Part shown: one piece after another, positions 15,491 to 26,003 of the stretch | Layout of the letters: each line of letters opens with the position of its first letter | Position numbering within the stretch: the stretch's first letter is position 1 | Assembly (NCBI GenBank): GCA_035642125.1 | Contig: DASQSZ010000429.1 | Span: forward strand, 1-44,189 | Origin: CALAED01 sp937891035 | GTDB lineage: Bacteria; Actinomycetota; Actinomycetes; Streptosporangiales; Streptosporangiaceae | Direction of reading: 5' to 3' | Length of the DNA: 44,189 nt | Position numbers and translations under genes: made by a program | The notes under the pieces: generated by a model | What the model was told of the DNA's origin: nothing | What the model saw: the letters and a program-made list of their open reading frames with translations, nothing else | Databases searched by the model: none

Positions 15491-15943
15491 GTGGCTCTGT
15501 ACGCGGCGTACGCATCCAACATGGACCCTGAGCAGATGGCTCAGCGCGCCCCGCATTCGCCCCTCCGAGGGACCGGTTGGCTTCCGGGCTGGCGGCTGAC
15601 CTTCGGCGGCGAGGACATCGGCTGGGAGGGCGCGCTGGCCACCGTCGTCGAAGACAGCGCCGAGACAGTGTTCGTCGCGCTCTACGACGTACCCGAATGG
15701 GACGAACAAGAACTCGACCGGTGGGAAGGCACAGAACTCGGCGTCTACCGCAAGATCCGGGTTCGGGTCGAGGCGCTCGACGGCGACGTGCTGGCCTGGC
15801 TGTACGTCCTTGACGACTATGAGGGCGGCCTGCCATCGGCCCACTACCTCGGCATCCTCGGGGACGCCGCCGAGAAGGCCGGCGCCCCCGACGACTATGT
15901 CAAGGGCCTACGGGCCCGGCCCTGCAAGTCACTCGGCGACTGA
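15491..15943 (+). CDS. Gamma-glutamylcyclotransferase-like protein
   Basis: A 150-residue protein beginning ALYAAYASNMDPEQM, the (Y)GSN-like phosphate-loop start of the GGCT/AIG2 fold, followed by GWRLTFGG, an acidic stretch and the conserved KIRV.V..LDG segment. Members release 5-oxoproline from gamma-glutamyl amines or peptides. The GTG start is probable because it begins the fold; no ribosome site is visible, so a leaderless message is likely. The gene is convergent with the next one (15 bp between stops). The specific substrate is unknown. Confidence 0.75.
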   Translation: MALYAAYASNMDPEQMAQRAPHSPLRGTGWLPGWRLTFGGEDIGWEGALATVVEDSAETVFVALYDVPEWDEQELDRWEGTELGVYRKIRVRVEALDGDVLAWLYVLDDYEGGLPSAHYLGILGDAAEKAGAPDDYVKGLRARPCKSLGD

Positions 15944-15958
15944 TAGATCTCACCGATC

Positions 15959-17458
15959 TCACGTGCGCGACTGGTCGGCGGCCAGCGGATACAGGCCGAG
16001 GAATTCCGGGTCGCCGCCCGGCCGCAGCCTAAGCACCGGCAGTTCGGTGAAGACGCGGTTCCCGGTGTCGGGGTGGATCAGGATCTCACCCGAGGCTCCC
16101 GGCACGCTGTTGCTGGGCGAGGACAGCAGGTAGAGGTGGTCGCGGACCTTGGCGGGCGCGGGCAGACGCTGCCCCAAAGCGGCGCGCCGGATGGCCTTGG
16201 CCGCCGCGAAGAACGCGTCGTGGGACATGATCGCCCAGCCGGTGCGCAGATGCTCGGGTTCAAAGCCGAGCTCTCGGAACGACTCTTGGAACTGCTCATA
16301 GCGACCCGCGTCGGGGCCCGTGCGCAGCACGGACGGTTCGGCCAGCGGCGCGTAAATCAGCGAGATGGGGTTGCGGGCGGAGCTCAGCGCTGCGGCCACC
16401 CGCTCATTTTCGGGGCTGTCCAGGATGAGCCGGACGGCGTCGGAGCCGGTCACGATCGTGATCGGCTCCGGATGACAGTTCCGGTTGCTCAGATAGCCGA
16501 TGAACTGCGGCAGATCGCGGCCGCGCCCAGCGTACATGATCATGTCGTGGGGCCGGTCGCTGCACAGGTTGCCGACGATGACGTCGAACTCGGTGCCCGG
16601 GTTTTCCCCGAAGGGGTTGCCGACCGCTCCGCCCGCCTTCCAGTACCGCTCCATGTCCTTTTTGAACGCCGTCGTGAGCGATTCGGCGTACAGATCGCCC
16701 TGCTTGGCGGAGTTCACCAACATGGCCCGGCGGAGCCGTGTCTTTTGGGCCACATGCTGGGCGAGCACGGCCACCTCGTCGCCGACCCGCGGATTGACCC
16801 GGGCCAGGCCGTTGGCACGGGTCTTGTCGATCATGTCGGTGGTGACGATGTCGGCGACCATCGGCAGATTCGCGGTGCGCAGCCGCTGGGCGGCCCACAG
16901 CGTCTCGCTTTGGCTCAGCCCGAGTCCGGCCACCGCCACGAGGTGATCGGGGCCGTCGACCATCTCGATCAGATCGTCTGCGATCTGTCGCCAGTGCCCT
17001 TCCGTGCTGTCCATGTTCGCCAGGACGAGCTTGATCAGCGGCCTGTCGCCGACGTGGTCCTCCCGATTAGCGCGGTGTTGGCCGGCGACGGCGCCCTCGA
17101 GCTGATGGACCACCCGTTCGTCGGGGTTGGTCAACGGGCCGGCGAACGCCACCGTGACGTACGTCCCCTCGCCGCCCCGGGTGGCGTGGTCGTTCTCCTT
17201 GCCCAGGGCGGTCATGACTTGCTCGAAGCGGGGCTCGAACGCGTAGGAGCCGGTCACCCCGATGCATTCGGTGCGCGCCTGCTCGCCGGCCCCCACCTCG
17301 ACGCGGAGCACCCCGGGCGCACACTCCGGATCGCCGCGAACGAGCACGTAGACCAGCCCGGCGGCCAACAGGGCCACGACGGCGATGCCGGCTCCGACCA
17401 CCCGGCCGCGCTTCGCACGCGGCACGTCAAAGATGCCACTTTCTTTTTTTCTGATCAC
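15959..17458 (-). CDS. Membrane-anchored periplasmic-binding-fold protein
   Basis: A 499-residue protein with a short basic cytoplasmic N-terminus, one membrane helix (about 18-40) and a large extracytoplasmic domain resembling type I periplasmic binding proteins (LIVBP/receptor family): alternating segments such as LIKLVLANMD, HLVAVAGLGLS, LRRAMLVNSA and ITIVTGSDAVRL. There is no lipobox and no permease nearby, so it is not an ordinary ABC binding protein. The GTG start lies four bases after the stop of the NTPase gene with GGAG eight bases upstream, so the two form one transcript. Inferred: a ligand sensor working with the cytoplasmic NTPase. Four cysteines in the ectodomain could form disulfides. 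Function unknown. Confidence 0.7.
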   Translation of the reverse strand: MIRKKESGIFDVPRAKRGRVVGAGIAVVALLAAGLVYVLVRGDPECAPGVLRVEVGAGEQARTECIGVTGSYAFEPRFEQVMTALGKENDHATRGGEGTYVTVAFAGPLTNPDERVVHQLEGAVAGQHRANREDHVGDRPLIKLVLANMDSTEGHWRQIADDLIEMVDGPDHLVAVAGLGLSQSETLWAAQRLRTANLPMVADIVTTDMIDKTRANGLARVNPRVGDEVAVLAQHVAQKTRLRRAMLVNSAKQGDLYAESLTTAFKKDMERYWKAGGAVGNPFGENPGTEFDVIVGNLCSDRPHDMIMYAGRGRDLPQFIGYLSNRNCHPEPITIVTGSDAVRLILDSPENERVAAALSSARNPISLIYAPLAEPSVLRTGPDAGRYEQFQESFRELGFEPEHLRTGWAIMSHDAFFAAAKAIRRAALGQRLPAPAKVRDHLYLLSSPSNSVPGASGEILIHPDTGNRVFTELPVLRLRPGGDPEFLGLYPLAADQSRT

Positions 17459-17462
17459 CAGT

Positions 17463-19532
17463 TCAGCTCCATAGATCGGCGAGCGAGCCGTAGCGCTCCG
17501 CCTCGGCAAACAGCAGGGCAAGTCCGTCAGCGGCGAACGGCGCGACGTCGCGGAGGGCCTTGTCGATGGCGCGGTACAACGGCGCGCGTTCGCTGGTCGC
17601 GAGCGGCTCGGCCGCGATCCACAGCCCGGCCACCAGCAGCGCCATCGATCCGGCCAGCCGGTTGCTCTGGTCGGGCCGCCGCCCGGTCAACGTCCCGATA
17701 TGCCGGGCCGGGGCCCCGGTGGGCGGCGTACGCATCGGCGTCCGCGTGACCGAGTGCAGCAGATCCAGCCATTTCGCGACGTCCACCTCCGGCGCGCACA
17801 GCCGCTCGCTGAGCTCGTCGGTGACGTACTTGAGCTCGCCGAGAGCCAGCGCGTGCTGCAATTCCCCGGCGGCGTCGTCCCGGTCGGCGGCATGCCGGCG
17901 CAGCCAGCCGTGCACCGCGGCCCACCCGTCGGCCGCCAGCTCGTCCCGCTCGGCCAGGCGTTCGAGCAACAGCCTGCGCAGCACCGGATGCATGATCGAC
18001 GTTCCCGGTGTCGCCCCGGGCATCCACAGCTCGGGCCGGGTCACCGACTCGGCATCGTCGTCGCGCAGCAGCCCGCTGTGCTCGGCCAGCTGGGCCGCCT
18101 GCCCCATGTCGCGGGCGGCCGCGCAGGTGACGAGGTCGTCCACATTGATGTCAAGCCGGGCCGGGTCGCCGAGAAGGACGCGCCAGAGCCCGTCCCGTAC
18201 CGTCCGTACCGTGCCAGCCGCGCCGCCTGGCCGCGCCACCCGCGCCGTCCCGGCGCCCCCCGCGGCCGTCCCCGCGGGCAGCCCGTCCAGCGGTTCGCCG
18301 GACAGCTCGCCCGGCAACGCTCCCGGGGGTCGTTGCGCCAGGACCCGCCGAAGGTCGACCGGGTCGCACGGCTCCTCGGCGATCGCGCCGAGGAGCAGCG
18401 ACGTGGCGCCCGGATGGCCCTGGGTGAACGCGTGGACGGTGAGCGCCACGTGCCCGGGGTTGCAGTCGCGCAGCTCCCGGTCGGCGACCATGGTGCGCAC
18501 GTCCGCCTCGGCGAGATCGGGCAGCCGCACCGGATACCACCAGCGTCGCCGCCCGGGCCGATGCTCCCGCCGCCCGAGGTAGTCGTCGACGCCGGCGTGC
18601 TCGGTGCCGGGGATGATCTCGGTCGGCTCGGCGACCCTGGCGCCCAGCGGGCCCCGGCTGGTGACCACGATGGTGATGGGGCCGAGGTTGTCGTCGTCGG
18701 CGTCGGCGGCACGCTGCTCGTGAGCGCGGACCAACTCGTCGACGAAGCGGCGGCCGGAGGTGTTGTCGGCGTTGTCGAGCAGCGCGACGCAGTTGAACGG
18801 ACGCCGCTTGCTCCGCCGTCCGCCGGGCTCGCCGAAGTCGGCGCGCAGATCGGCGAGGAAGGCGGCGAGCATCAGCTCGTCGACCCATTTCCTGTTGCCC
18901 TCGATGGCCGGCCGCCGGTTGCGCCTGTTGAGCTCGGCGAGGACGTCCAGCGACTTGCGTCCGGCCAGTCCCCTGTCCTGGTGGACGTACCAGTCCTGGC
19001 CGCCGCCCAAGACGATGCGGCGCCCGGCCCGCCATGAGGTGAGGCCGCTCAGCAGGAGCCCCGGTACGGGTCGGCCCACCTCCTCGGGGATGCCGGCCGC
19101 GGCCAGCACGCGCGGCGTCACGCCTTCGAGGAAGGCCCTCAGCTGAGGCAGCTTCCTGTGCTCTTCGATCACGCGGTCGATCTGCGCGCGGGCGGCCGCC
19201 GGGTCGGTGTGGTCCACCTGCGCGGCCATGACGATCCGACCGACGATGAAGCGCGGGAAGGCGATCCGGCCATAGGCGGCACAGTGCCGGTTGAGCTCGA
19301 AGGCGAGCACGTCGAGGACGTCGCAGATGGGGGAGGTGGGCAGGTCGGCGAAGTCGACGCGGGCGTACGGCACGTTCTGGTCGAGCATCTCGCCGAGACG
19401 CGTCAGCAACGCCGTTTTGCCGCTGCCGCGCGGGCCGACGAAAATCACGACCGGCGACGTCGCGGCGCCGGCATCTCTGATCATGAAGTCATGGACCAGC
19501 TTGACCGCGCTGTCACGACCGTACACTCGCAT
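17463..19532 (-). CDS. P-loop NTPase, STAND/AAA-like
   Basis: A 689-residue cytoplasmic protein. It opens with VYGRDSAVKL, then Walker A GPRGSGKT (about 33-40), and has a Walker B-like VALLDNADN further on. A central region follows (sensor-type VVTSRGPLGARV), and the C-terminal half is Ala/Leu-rich and helical. There is no recognisable effector domain such as TIR, nuclease or kinase. The ATG has GGGGTGG directly before it. It is first in a two-gene unit with the membrane-anchored receptor-like protein. STAND-type NTPases act as signalling switches; this pairing suggests an envelope-sensing module, but the function is unknown. Confidence 0.7.
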   Translation of the reverse strand: MRVYGRDSAVKLVHDFMIRDAGAATSPVVIFVGPRGSGKTALLTRLGEMLDQNVPYARVDFADLPTSPICDVLDVLAFELNRHCAAYGRIAFPRFIVGRIVMAAQVDHTDPAAARAQIDRVIEEHRKLPQLRAFLEGVTPRVLAAAGIPEEVGRPVPGLLLSGLTSWRAGRRIVLGGGQDWYVHQDRGLAGRKSLDVLAELNRRNRRPAIEGNRKWVDELMLAAFLADLRADFGEPGGRRSKRRPFNCVALLDNADNTSGRRFVDELVRAHEQRAADADDDNLGPITIVVTSRGPLGARVAEPTEIIPGTEHAGVDDYLGRREHRPGRRRWWYPVRLPDLAEADVRTMVADRELRDCNPGHVALTVHAFTQGHPGATSLLLGAIAEEPCDPVDLRRVLAQRPPGALPGELSGEPLDGLPAGTAAGGAGTARVARPGGAAGTVRTVRDGLWRVLLGDPARLDINVDDLVTCAAARDMGQAAQLAEHSGLLRDDDAESVTRPELWMPGATPGTSIMHPVLRRLLLERLAERDELAADGWAAVHGWLRRHAADRDDAAGELQHALALGELKYVTDELSERLCAPEVDVAKWLDLLHSVTRTPMRTPPTGAPARHIGTLTGRRPDQSNRLAGSMALLVAGLWIAAEPLATSERAPLYRAIDKALRDVAPFAADGLALLFAEAERYGSLADLWS

Positions 19533-19764
19533 CGGCCACCCCGTTCGCGCGGACCGACGACCGTGCGGCCGGCCCGTCGCGCGCCCTCAATAAACCACAA
19601 TTTGACCTTTTGTGTTGATGTACCGTAATCGGCGGCGCCCTCGTTACCTAACGGCGGCTTTGTAACTTTCACGCAACTATCGACGGTGGGCGTGGCCCAT
19701 GCGTTCCCGCCTTGGGGCTTTCGGCCACCTTCAGGGCACAGCGACACGGCAGTAACGTGAGCGG

Positions 19765-20565
19765 GTGAAAAGTGACGCGTATGACCTGGCCCGCGCCGCC
19801 GCCGACGCCCTGCGCTCCCGGGCCGGCTCGCGCCCCTTCGACGTCGCCCTGGTGCTGGGCTCTGGCTGGGTGCCGGCCGCCGACGCGCTCGGCGAACCGC
19901 TGGCCGAGGTCCCGACGACGGACCTGCCTGGCTTCGCCGCTCCCGCCGTCGCCGGACATGCCGGGCTGATCCGCGCGGTCGAGACCGGCGGCAAGCGCGC
20001 GCTGATCTTCCTCGGCCGCACGCATCTGTACGAGGGCCGCGGCGTGGATCCCGTCGTCCATGGAGTGCGTACGGCGGTGGCGGCGGGCGTACGGACCGTC
20101 GTGCTCACCAACGCCGCCGGGGGGCTGCGGCCGGAGTGGCAGCGGGTGGGCGACCCCGTCCTCATCGCCGACCACATCAACCTGAGCGGTGCCAGTCCGC
20201 TCACCGGCGCGGCCTTCATCGACCTGACCGAGGCGTACTCTCGACGGCTTCGCGACCTGGCCCGCGAGGTCGATCCCAGCCTCGCTGAGGGCGTTTACGC
20301 GGCGCTGCGCGGCCCTTCGTACGAGACCCCGGCCGAGATACGCATGCTTCGTACGATGGGCGCCGACGTGGTCGGCATGTCGACCGTGCTGGAGACGATC
20401 GCGGCAAGGGAGGGTGGCGCCGATGTGCTCGGCATCTCACTGGTCACCAACATCGCGGCCGGGCTGGCCGGCCACCCGCTCGACCACGAAGAGGTCCTCG
20501 CCGCCGGCCGCGCCGCCGCCACCCGGATGGGCCGCCTCCTCGCCACCGTCATCCCCAAGCTCTGA
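19765..20565 (+). CDS. punA: Purine-nucleoside phosphorylase
   Basis: A 266-residue trimeric-type PNP. The motifs are in order: LVLGSGW (phosphate loop), GRTHLYEG, VLTNAAGGL, RGPSYETPAEIRML with the catalytic Glu, GADVVGMSTV, and the base-recognising Asn in LVTNIAAG. It splits inosine or guanosine with phosphate to base plus ribose-1-phosphate. The GTG start fits the family; the leader is long. The pentomutase-like gene follows by 43 bp, so the sugar phosphate can be processed next. Confidence 0.93.
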   Translation: MKSDAYDLARAAADALRSRAGSRPFDVALVLGSGWVPAADALGEPLAEVPTTDLPGFAAPAVAGHAGLIRAVETGGKRALIFLGRTHLYEGRGVDPVVHGVRTAVAAGVRTVVLTNAAGGLRPEWQRVGDPVLIADHINLSGASPLTGAAFIDLTEAYSRRLRDLAREVDPSLAEGVYAALRGPSYETPAEIRMLRTMGADVVGMSTVLETIAAREGGADVLGISLVTNIAAGLAGHPLDHEEVLAAGRAAATRMGRLLATVIPKL

Positions 20566-20608
20566 CTCCGTGGCATGATCGTCAGGAGGTGAGGGCAGAG
20601 GGTTGTCA

Positions 20609-22120
20609 ATGGAGTCCTATCGGGAGCAAGCGCGCGAATGGCTCGCGCAAGACCCCGATCCCGAGACCCGGGCGGAGCTGTCGGCCCTGCTCGCGAACGG
20701 GGCGGGCCTGGCGGAGCGGTTCGGCGCCAAGCTCGAGTTCGGTACGGCCGGGTTGCGCGGCGAGTTGGGCGCCGGGCCCAACCGGATGAACCGGGTGACC
20801 GTGATGCGGGCCGCCGCCGGGCTCGCCACCGTGCTCGGTGCCGGCGCCTCGGTCGTGATCGGGTACGACGCGCGCCACGGGTCGGCACGGTTCGCCGAGG
20901 ACACGGCCGCAGTGGCAACGGGCGCCGGGCTGACCGCGTGGCTGCTGCCCGAGCCGCTGCCCACGCCGATGCTGGCGCACGCCGTACGACACCTGGGCGC
21001 GGACGCGGGCGTCATGGTGACGGCCAGCCACAACCCGGCCCGCGACAACGGCTACAAGGTCTATTGGGGCGACGGCGCGCAAATCGTGCCGCCCCTCGAC
21101 ACTCGGATCTCCGCCGCGATCGACGCCGTCGGCCGGGTGGACGAGTTGCCCATCGGCACCGGCTGGACGGTCCTCGGCGACGACATCGTCGAGGCTTATC
21201 TCGCCTCGCTCTCGCGTCTCCCCCTCGGCGACGACAGGGACGTGGCCATCGCCTACACGCCGCTGCACGGGGTGGGCCGCGACGTCGTGCTGCGCGCCTT
21301 CGCCCGCGCGGGCTTCCCACCCCCCACGGTGGTCACCGAACAGGCCGCGCCCGACCCCGACTTCCCGACGGTGGCCTTCCCCAACCCCGAAGAACCGGGA
21401 GCGATGGACCTGGCCCTCGCCCTGGGCGCCGCCACCGGAGCCGATCTGGTGCTGGCCAACGACCCCGACGCCGACCGGTGCGCGGTGGGCGTGCCACTGC
21501 CCGCGGGCGGCTGGCGGCTGCTGACCGGCGACGAGGTGGGCGGTCTGCTCGCCGAGCACGTCCTCCGCCACACGTACGGCCCCGATCGCCTCGTCGTCAC
21601 CACCATCGTGTCGTCTACCCAACTGCGAAAGATCGCCGCACACCACGACGTCCGCTTCGCCGAATCCCTCACCGGCTTCAAATGGATCATGAAAGCCGGC
21701 TCCCCCGGCGAACGCCTGGTCTACGGCTACGAGGAGGCGCTCGGCTACAGCCTCGGCGGCGACGACGGCCTCCACGCCACGGCGCAACTGTCCTTCCGGG
21801 TCGACGACCCCGCATTGATCGCCGCCGCCGTGGCCCGCCTCCGCACCTCCCCGCCCAGTGCGCTCGGCGGCCACGCGGTCACCGCGGTCGACGACCTGTC
21901 GCTCGGCGCGACCGGCCTGCCCCCCACCGAAGGCCTGCGCCTCCGCCTCACCGAGGATGCACGTGTCGTCGTCCGCCCATCGGGCACCGAACCCAAGCTC
22001 AAGTCCTACATCGAGGTCATCATCCCCGTAGCGGACACGCCCGCGACGGCACGCGCGTCCGCCGCACACGCCCTCGCCGCCATCCGCGCCGACCTCACCA
22101 CCGCCCTCGCCCTCCCCTGA
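20609..22120 (+). CDS. pmmB: Phosphohexo/pentomutase (PMM/PGM2 type)
   Basis: A 503-residue alpha-D-phosphohexomutase. The motifs are FGTAGLRGELGAGPNRMN near the N-terminus, TASHNP with the phosphoserine, the Mg site DPDADR, the sugar loop YEEALGYSL, and the phosphate-binding RPSGTEPKLK at the C-terminus. The tandem position after punA supports conversion of ribose-1-phosphate (and deoxyribose-1-phosphate) to the 5-phosphate, as in PGM2-type enzymes; phosphomannomutase activity is also possible. ATG 20609 is chosen over TTG 20603 because AGAGGG is well spaced. As I recall, mycobacteria have the same punA-pmmB pair. Confidence 0.9.
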   Translation: MESYREQAREWLAQDPDPETRAELSALLANGAGLAERFGAKLEFGTAGLRGELGAGPNRMNRVTVMRAAAGLATVLGAGASVVIGYDARHGSARFAEDTAAVATGAGLTAWLLPEPLPTPMLAHAVRHLGADAGVMVTASHNPARDNGYKVYWGDGAQIVPPLDTRISAAIDAVGRVDELPIGTGWTVLGDDIVEAYLASLSRLPLGDDRDVAIAYTPLHGVGRDVVLRAFARAGFPPPTVVTEQAAPDPDFPTVAFPNPEEPGAMDLALALGAATGADLVLANDPDADRCAVGVPLPAGGWRLLTGDEVGGLLAEHVLRHTYGPDRLVVTTIVSSTQLRKIAAHHDVRFAESLTGFKWIMKAGSPGERLVYGYEEALGYSLGGDDGLHATAQLSFRVDDPALIAAAVARLRTSPPSALGGHAVTAVDDLSLGATGLPPTEGLRLRLTEDARVVVRPSGTEPKLKSYIEVIIPVADTPATARASAAHALAAIRADLTTALALP

Positions 22121-22356
22121 ACGCGACCCATCACCTAAGCCCTGCGCCTCCACCCACCAAAGACGCACGCGCCGTCCGCCCATCGGAACCCGCCTCCACG
22201 CTCACCTGACGACCAGCGCGAACACTCAACGGCGACTCGACTAGCCGCGCTGGACGTACTCACTGATCCTCGAATCAGCTTGCACAGGAGTAACACTTCG
22301 CGCCATGGTTGGATGTCCGTGACCAACCCATTCGCCCGTCGGCGGGGAGATACACG

Positions 22357-22434
22357 ATGAACGGTTCACCGCACCCGATGCCGGTCGGCAACAACGCGGC
22401 TCGCATCCTCTGCCCCGATGCCGAGAGCCGATGA
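22357..22434 (+). CDS. 25-codon leader ORF coupled to the BldC-like gene
   Basis: This is a short frame with GGGGAGA about six bases before its ATG, a better ribosome site than that of the gene it precedes. Its stop overlaps the start of the BldC-like gene as ATGA (22431-22434). The peptide is polar with no recognisable motif. It is likely translated to deliver ribosomes to the weak start of the next gene, or it may be a regulatory leader. Confidence 0.5.
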   Translation: MNGSPHPMPVGNNAARILCPDAESR

Positions 22435-22631
22435 ATCACGCCGACGAGCAGCCCGAGTTGTTGACCACGGCCGAAACGGCCAAGATCTTCCGCGTCGCCC
22501 GCTCCACCGTCATCTCCTGGGCCCGGCAGGGACTTCTGCCCTACATAACGACGCCCTCAGGACACCTTCGCTTCCACCGCGCCACCGTCCAACGTCTCCT
22601 CAAAGAACACCACGGATCCCCCAACCCCTAA
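22431..22631 (+). CDS. BldC-like MerR-type HTH DNA-binding protein
   Basis: A 66-residue protein that is almost all winged helix-turn-helix: LLTTAETAKIFRV (helix 1-2), STVISWARQGLLPYI (recognition helix) and GHLRFHRATVQRLL (wing and last helix), the pattern of BldC and of excisionase-family proteins. BldC is a head-to-tail DNA binder controlling development in Streptomyces; excisionases serve integrated elements, but no integrase is in this window. Its own ribosome site is poor, and it is coupled to the preceding leader ORF. Which genes it controls is unknown. Confidence 0.75.
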   Translation: MNHADEQPELLTTAETAKIFRVARSTVISWARQGLLPYITTPSGHLRFHRATVQRLLKEHHGSPNP

Positions 22632-22952
22632 GACCACTCAGAATGAAAGCAGCTAAATCCTGGATAGCCACTCATAACAGGCATATCTCCTCGCCGGCTG
22701 CAACTTACACCGAATCGTGCCGACCTCCATACGGCGCCGGAAAGCCCATTCTGCTGGGGACCGCGCTGTCCTGATCAGAACTTGACAGACGCTACACGAG
22801 CGAGCTCGTTGAATGGCTCAGCATGTTTGACCGATATGGCCCTGAGGCCGGGCAGTTTGAACACCCGACTACAGATGTCGCACCGTTGAGTCCGCGTAGA
22901 CCGGATATAGGCGCTTTGCCCCGGCATTTCGCGGTACCAAATTGTTCGTGGC
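22632..22952. other. 321-bp AT-richer spacer without a gene
   Basis: I see no gene or RNA here. Two short signals are present: TTGACA at 22782-22787 without a matching -10 box, and an inverted repeat ACGAGC-GA-GCTCGT at 22796-22809. Confidence 0.5.
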
Positions 22953-23534
22953 TCAGCTGAGGATGGCGATCAAGATGGAGACGACGAGGACCGCCGCAGG
23001 GACGGCCAGGGCGCCGACGGCGAACCACGAGAGCGAGACCGCCGGCGACGCGGCGGATTCGTCGCGCCGGTTCTGGGTGGCCAGCTCATTGAGCTGTTCC
23101 GCGGCGAAGTCGATGGGCAGTCGGCCATGCACGTGCTCGGCGACGCTGTCGGGCAAGCGACTGTCGCGGCGCGGCCGTGCCCGGGCCCGGGCACGAGCGC
23201 GCGGTGAGATCTGCAAGGCATAGGCCCGGAACGTACGATCGCCGCTGCTGATCTCGATCGCGTCGGTCGTCTCGACCTTGTCGACCGCGGACCAGGAGAG
23301 CCGGATGTCCCGCAGCGGATTGTGCAGCCGGACGCTCGTCTCGTCGGCCACCACGCGCGGACGCAGGCCGATGACGTACGCCACCCCGGCGCCGAACAAG
23401 AGCGAACTGGCGGCGATGACCGCGGTGACATCGCGGCCCCGTACGGCGAGATCGACCAGATTGGCCGCCGCGAAGACCATCCACAGCCAGGCGAATACGA
23501 AAGACGGCGTCGACCTGAATACGAGTGGCTTCAT
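22953..23534 (-). CDS. PH-like domain membrane protein
   Basis: A 193-residue protein: two membrane helices at the N-terminus (about 8-30 and 40-60), then a bacterial PH-like strand region (LRPRVVADETSVRLHNPLRDIRL cut short: RVVADE, VRLHNPLRDI, LSWSAVDKVE), a basic RARARARARPRR stretch and a C-terminal membrane helix. The ATG overlaps the stop of add as ATGA, so it is co-translated with adenosine deaminase. Such proteins are widespread in actinomycetes; role unknown. Confidence 0.7.
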   Translation of the reverse strand: MKPLVFRSTPSFVFAWLWMVFAAANLVDLAVRGRDVTAVIAASSLLFGAGVAYVIGLRPRVVADETSVRLHNPLRDIRLSWSAVDKVETTDAIEISSGDRTFRAYALQISPRARARARARPRRDSRLPDSVAEHVHGRLPIDFAAEQLNELATQNRRDESAASPAVSLSWFAVGALAVPAAVLVVSILIAILS

Positions 23535-24649
23535 GACTGCGGCGGCCGGGCACGGGAGGTGAGCTGGATGCTGCGCTGCCATTTGAGCTGCGCGAAGATC
23601 GGCTTGATCGTGCCGTTGATGAGCTCGAGCCGTTCGTCAAATCCGATAAAGGCCGACTTCATGGCGTTGACGGTAAACCATTGCAGGTCGTCCCAGCCAT
23701 AGCCAAAGGCTTCGACCAGCTTGGCGAACTCCGCCGACAGGGTCGTGTCGCTCATCAGCCGGTTGTCTGTGTTGACCGTGACCCGGAAGAAGAGTCGCCG
23801 CAACAACCCGATCGGATGCTCGGCGATCGATTTGGCCGCACCCGTCTGCACGTTGGACGTCGGGCACATCTCCAGCGGGATGCGCTTGTCGCGGACGTAG
23901 GCCGCCAGCCGGCCCAGCTTGGGGGCGTCGCTTCCCTGGTCGGCGATGTCATCGATGATCCGCACGCCGTGCCCGAGCCGGTCGGCGCCGCACCACTGGA
24001 TCGCCTGCCAGATCGAGGGCAGCCCGAACCCCTCGCCCGCGTGGATCGTGAAGTGGGCGTTCTCGCGCTGCAGGTACTCGAAGGCGTCCAGGTGACGGGT
24101 GGGCGGATAGCCGGCCTCGGCGCCCGCGATGTCGAACCCGACGACGCCGGCGTCGCGATAGCGGACGCACAACTCGGCGATCTCACGGCCGCGCGCCTGA
24201 TGCCGCATCGCGGTGAGCAACGTGCCGACCCTGATCCCGTGATCGCGTCCCGCGTCGGCGAACCCGGCGAGCACGGCCTCGACGACCTGCTCGAGCGTCA
24301 ACCCCATCCTGGCGTGCTGTTCCGGGGCGAACCTGACCTCGGCGTAGACGATGCCGTCCGCCGCCAGGTCCGCGCCGCATTCGTAGGCGACCCGGTGCAA
24401 CGCCGCCGTCGTCTGCATCACCGACACCGTGTGCGCGAACGTCTCCAGGTAGCGCTCAAGCGAGCCGGAGTTGGCCGCCTCGGTGAACCATGCCCCCAGC
24501 GCGGCCGGGTCGCTGTCAGGCAGTTCGCGATAGCCGCTCTCGGCCGCCAGTTCTACGATCGTCGCCGGCCGCAGCCCGCCGTCGAGGTGATCGTGCAGCA
24601 ATACCTTGGGCGCCCGCCGGATGTCATCAATGGTCGGCTGATTGGTCAC
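23531..24649 (-). CDS. add: Adenosine deaminase
   Basis: A 372-residue zinc enzyme. HDHLDGG (His19 and His21 bind Zn), the GAEAG turn, HAGEGFG (His and catalytic Glu), RLGHGVRI and TVNTDNRLMSDTTL (metal and catalytic Asp) are all present. It converts adenosine and deoxyadenosine to inosine and deoxyinosine, the substrates of the purine phosphorylase in this window. A GTG start is chosen at the family N-terminus; there is no Shine-Dalgarno sequence, but TACCGT ends seven bases upstream, suggesting a leaderless transcript. The frame stays open upstream without recognisable sequence. Confidence 0.93.
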   Translation of the reverse strand: MTNQPTIDDIRRAPKVLLHDHLDGGLRPATIVELAAESGYRELPDSDPAALGAWFTEAANSGSLERYLETFAHTVSVMQTTAALHRVAYECGADLAADGIVYAEVRFAPEQHARMGLTLEQVVEAVLAGFADAGRDHGIRVGTLLTAMRHQARGREIAELCVRYRDAGVVGFDIAGAEAGYPPTRHLDAFEYLQRENAHFTIHAGEGFGLPSIWQAIQWCGADRLGHGVRIIDDIADQGSDAPKLGRLAAYVRDKRIPLEMCPTSNVQTGAAKSIAEHPIGLLRRLFFRVTVNTDNRLMSDTTLSAEFAKLVEAFGYGWDDLQWFTVNAMKSAFIGFDERLELINGTIKPIFAQLKWQRSIQLTSRARPPQS

Positions 24650-24722
24650 GCTACGAACGGTACCCCGACGGCACGGGCGCACGTTCAAGGCTTTGGCGCT
24701 CTTGGCGCCGATGCGAGCCGCG

Positions 24723-26003
<1,281 letters not shown>

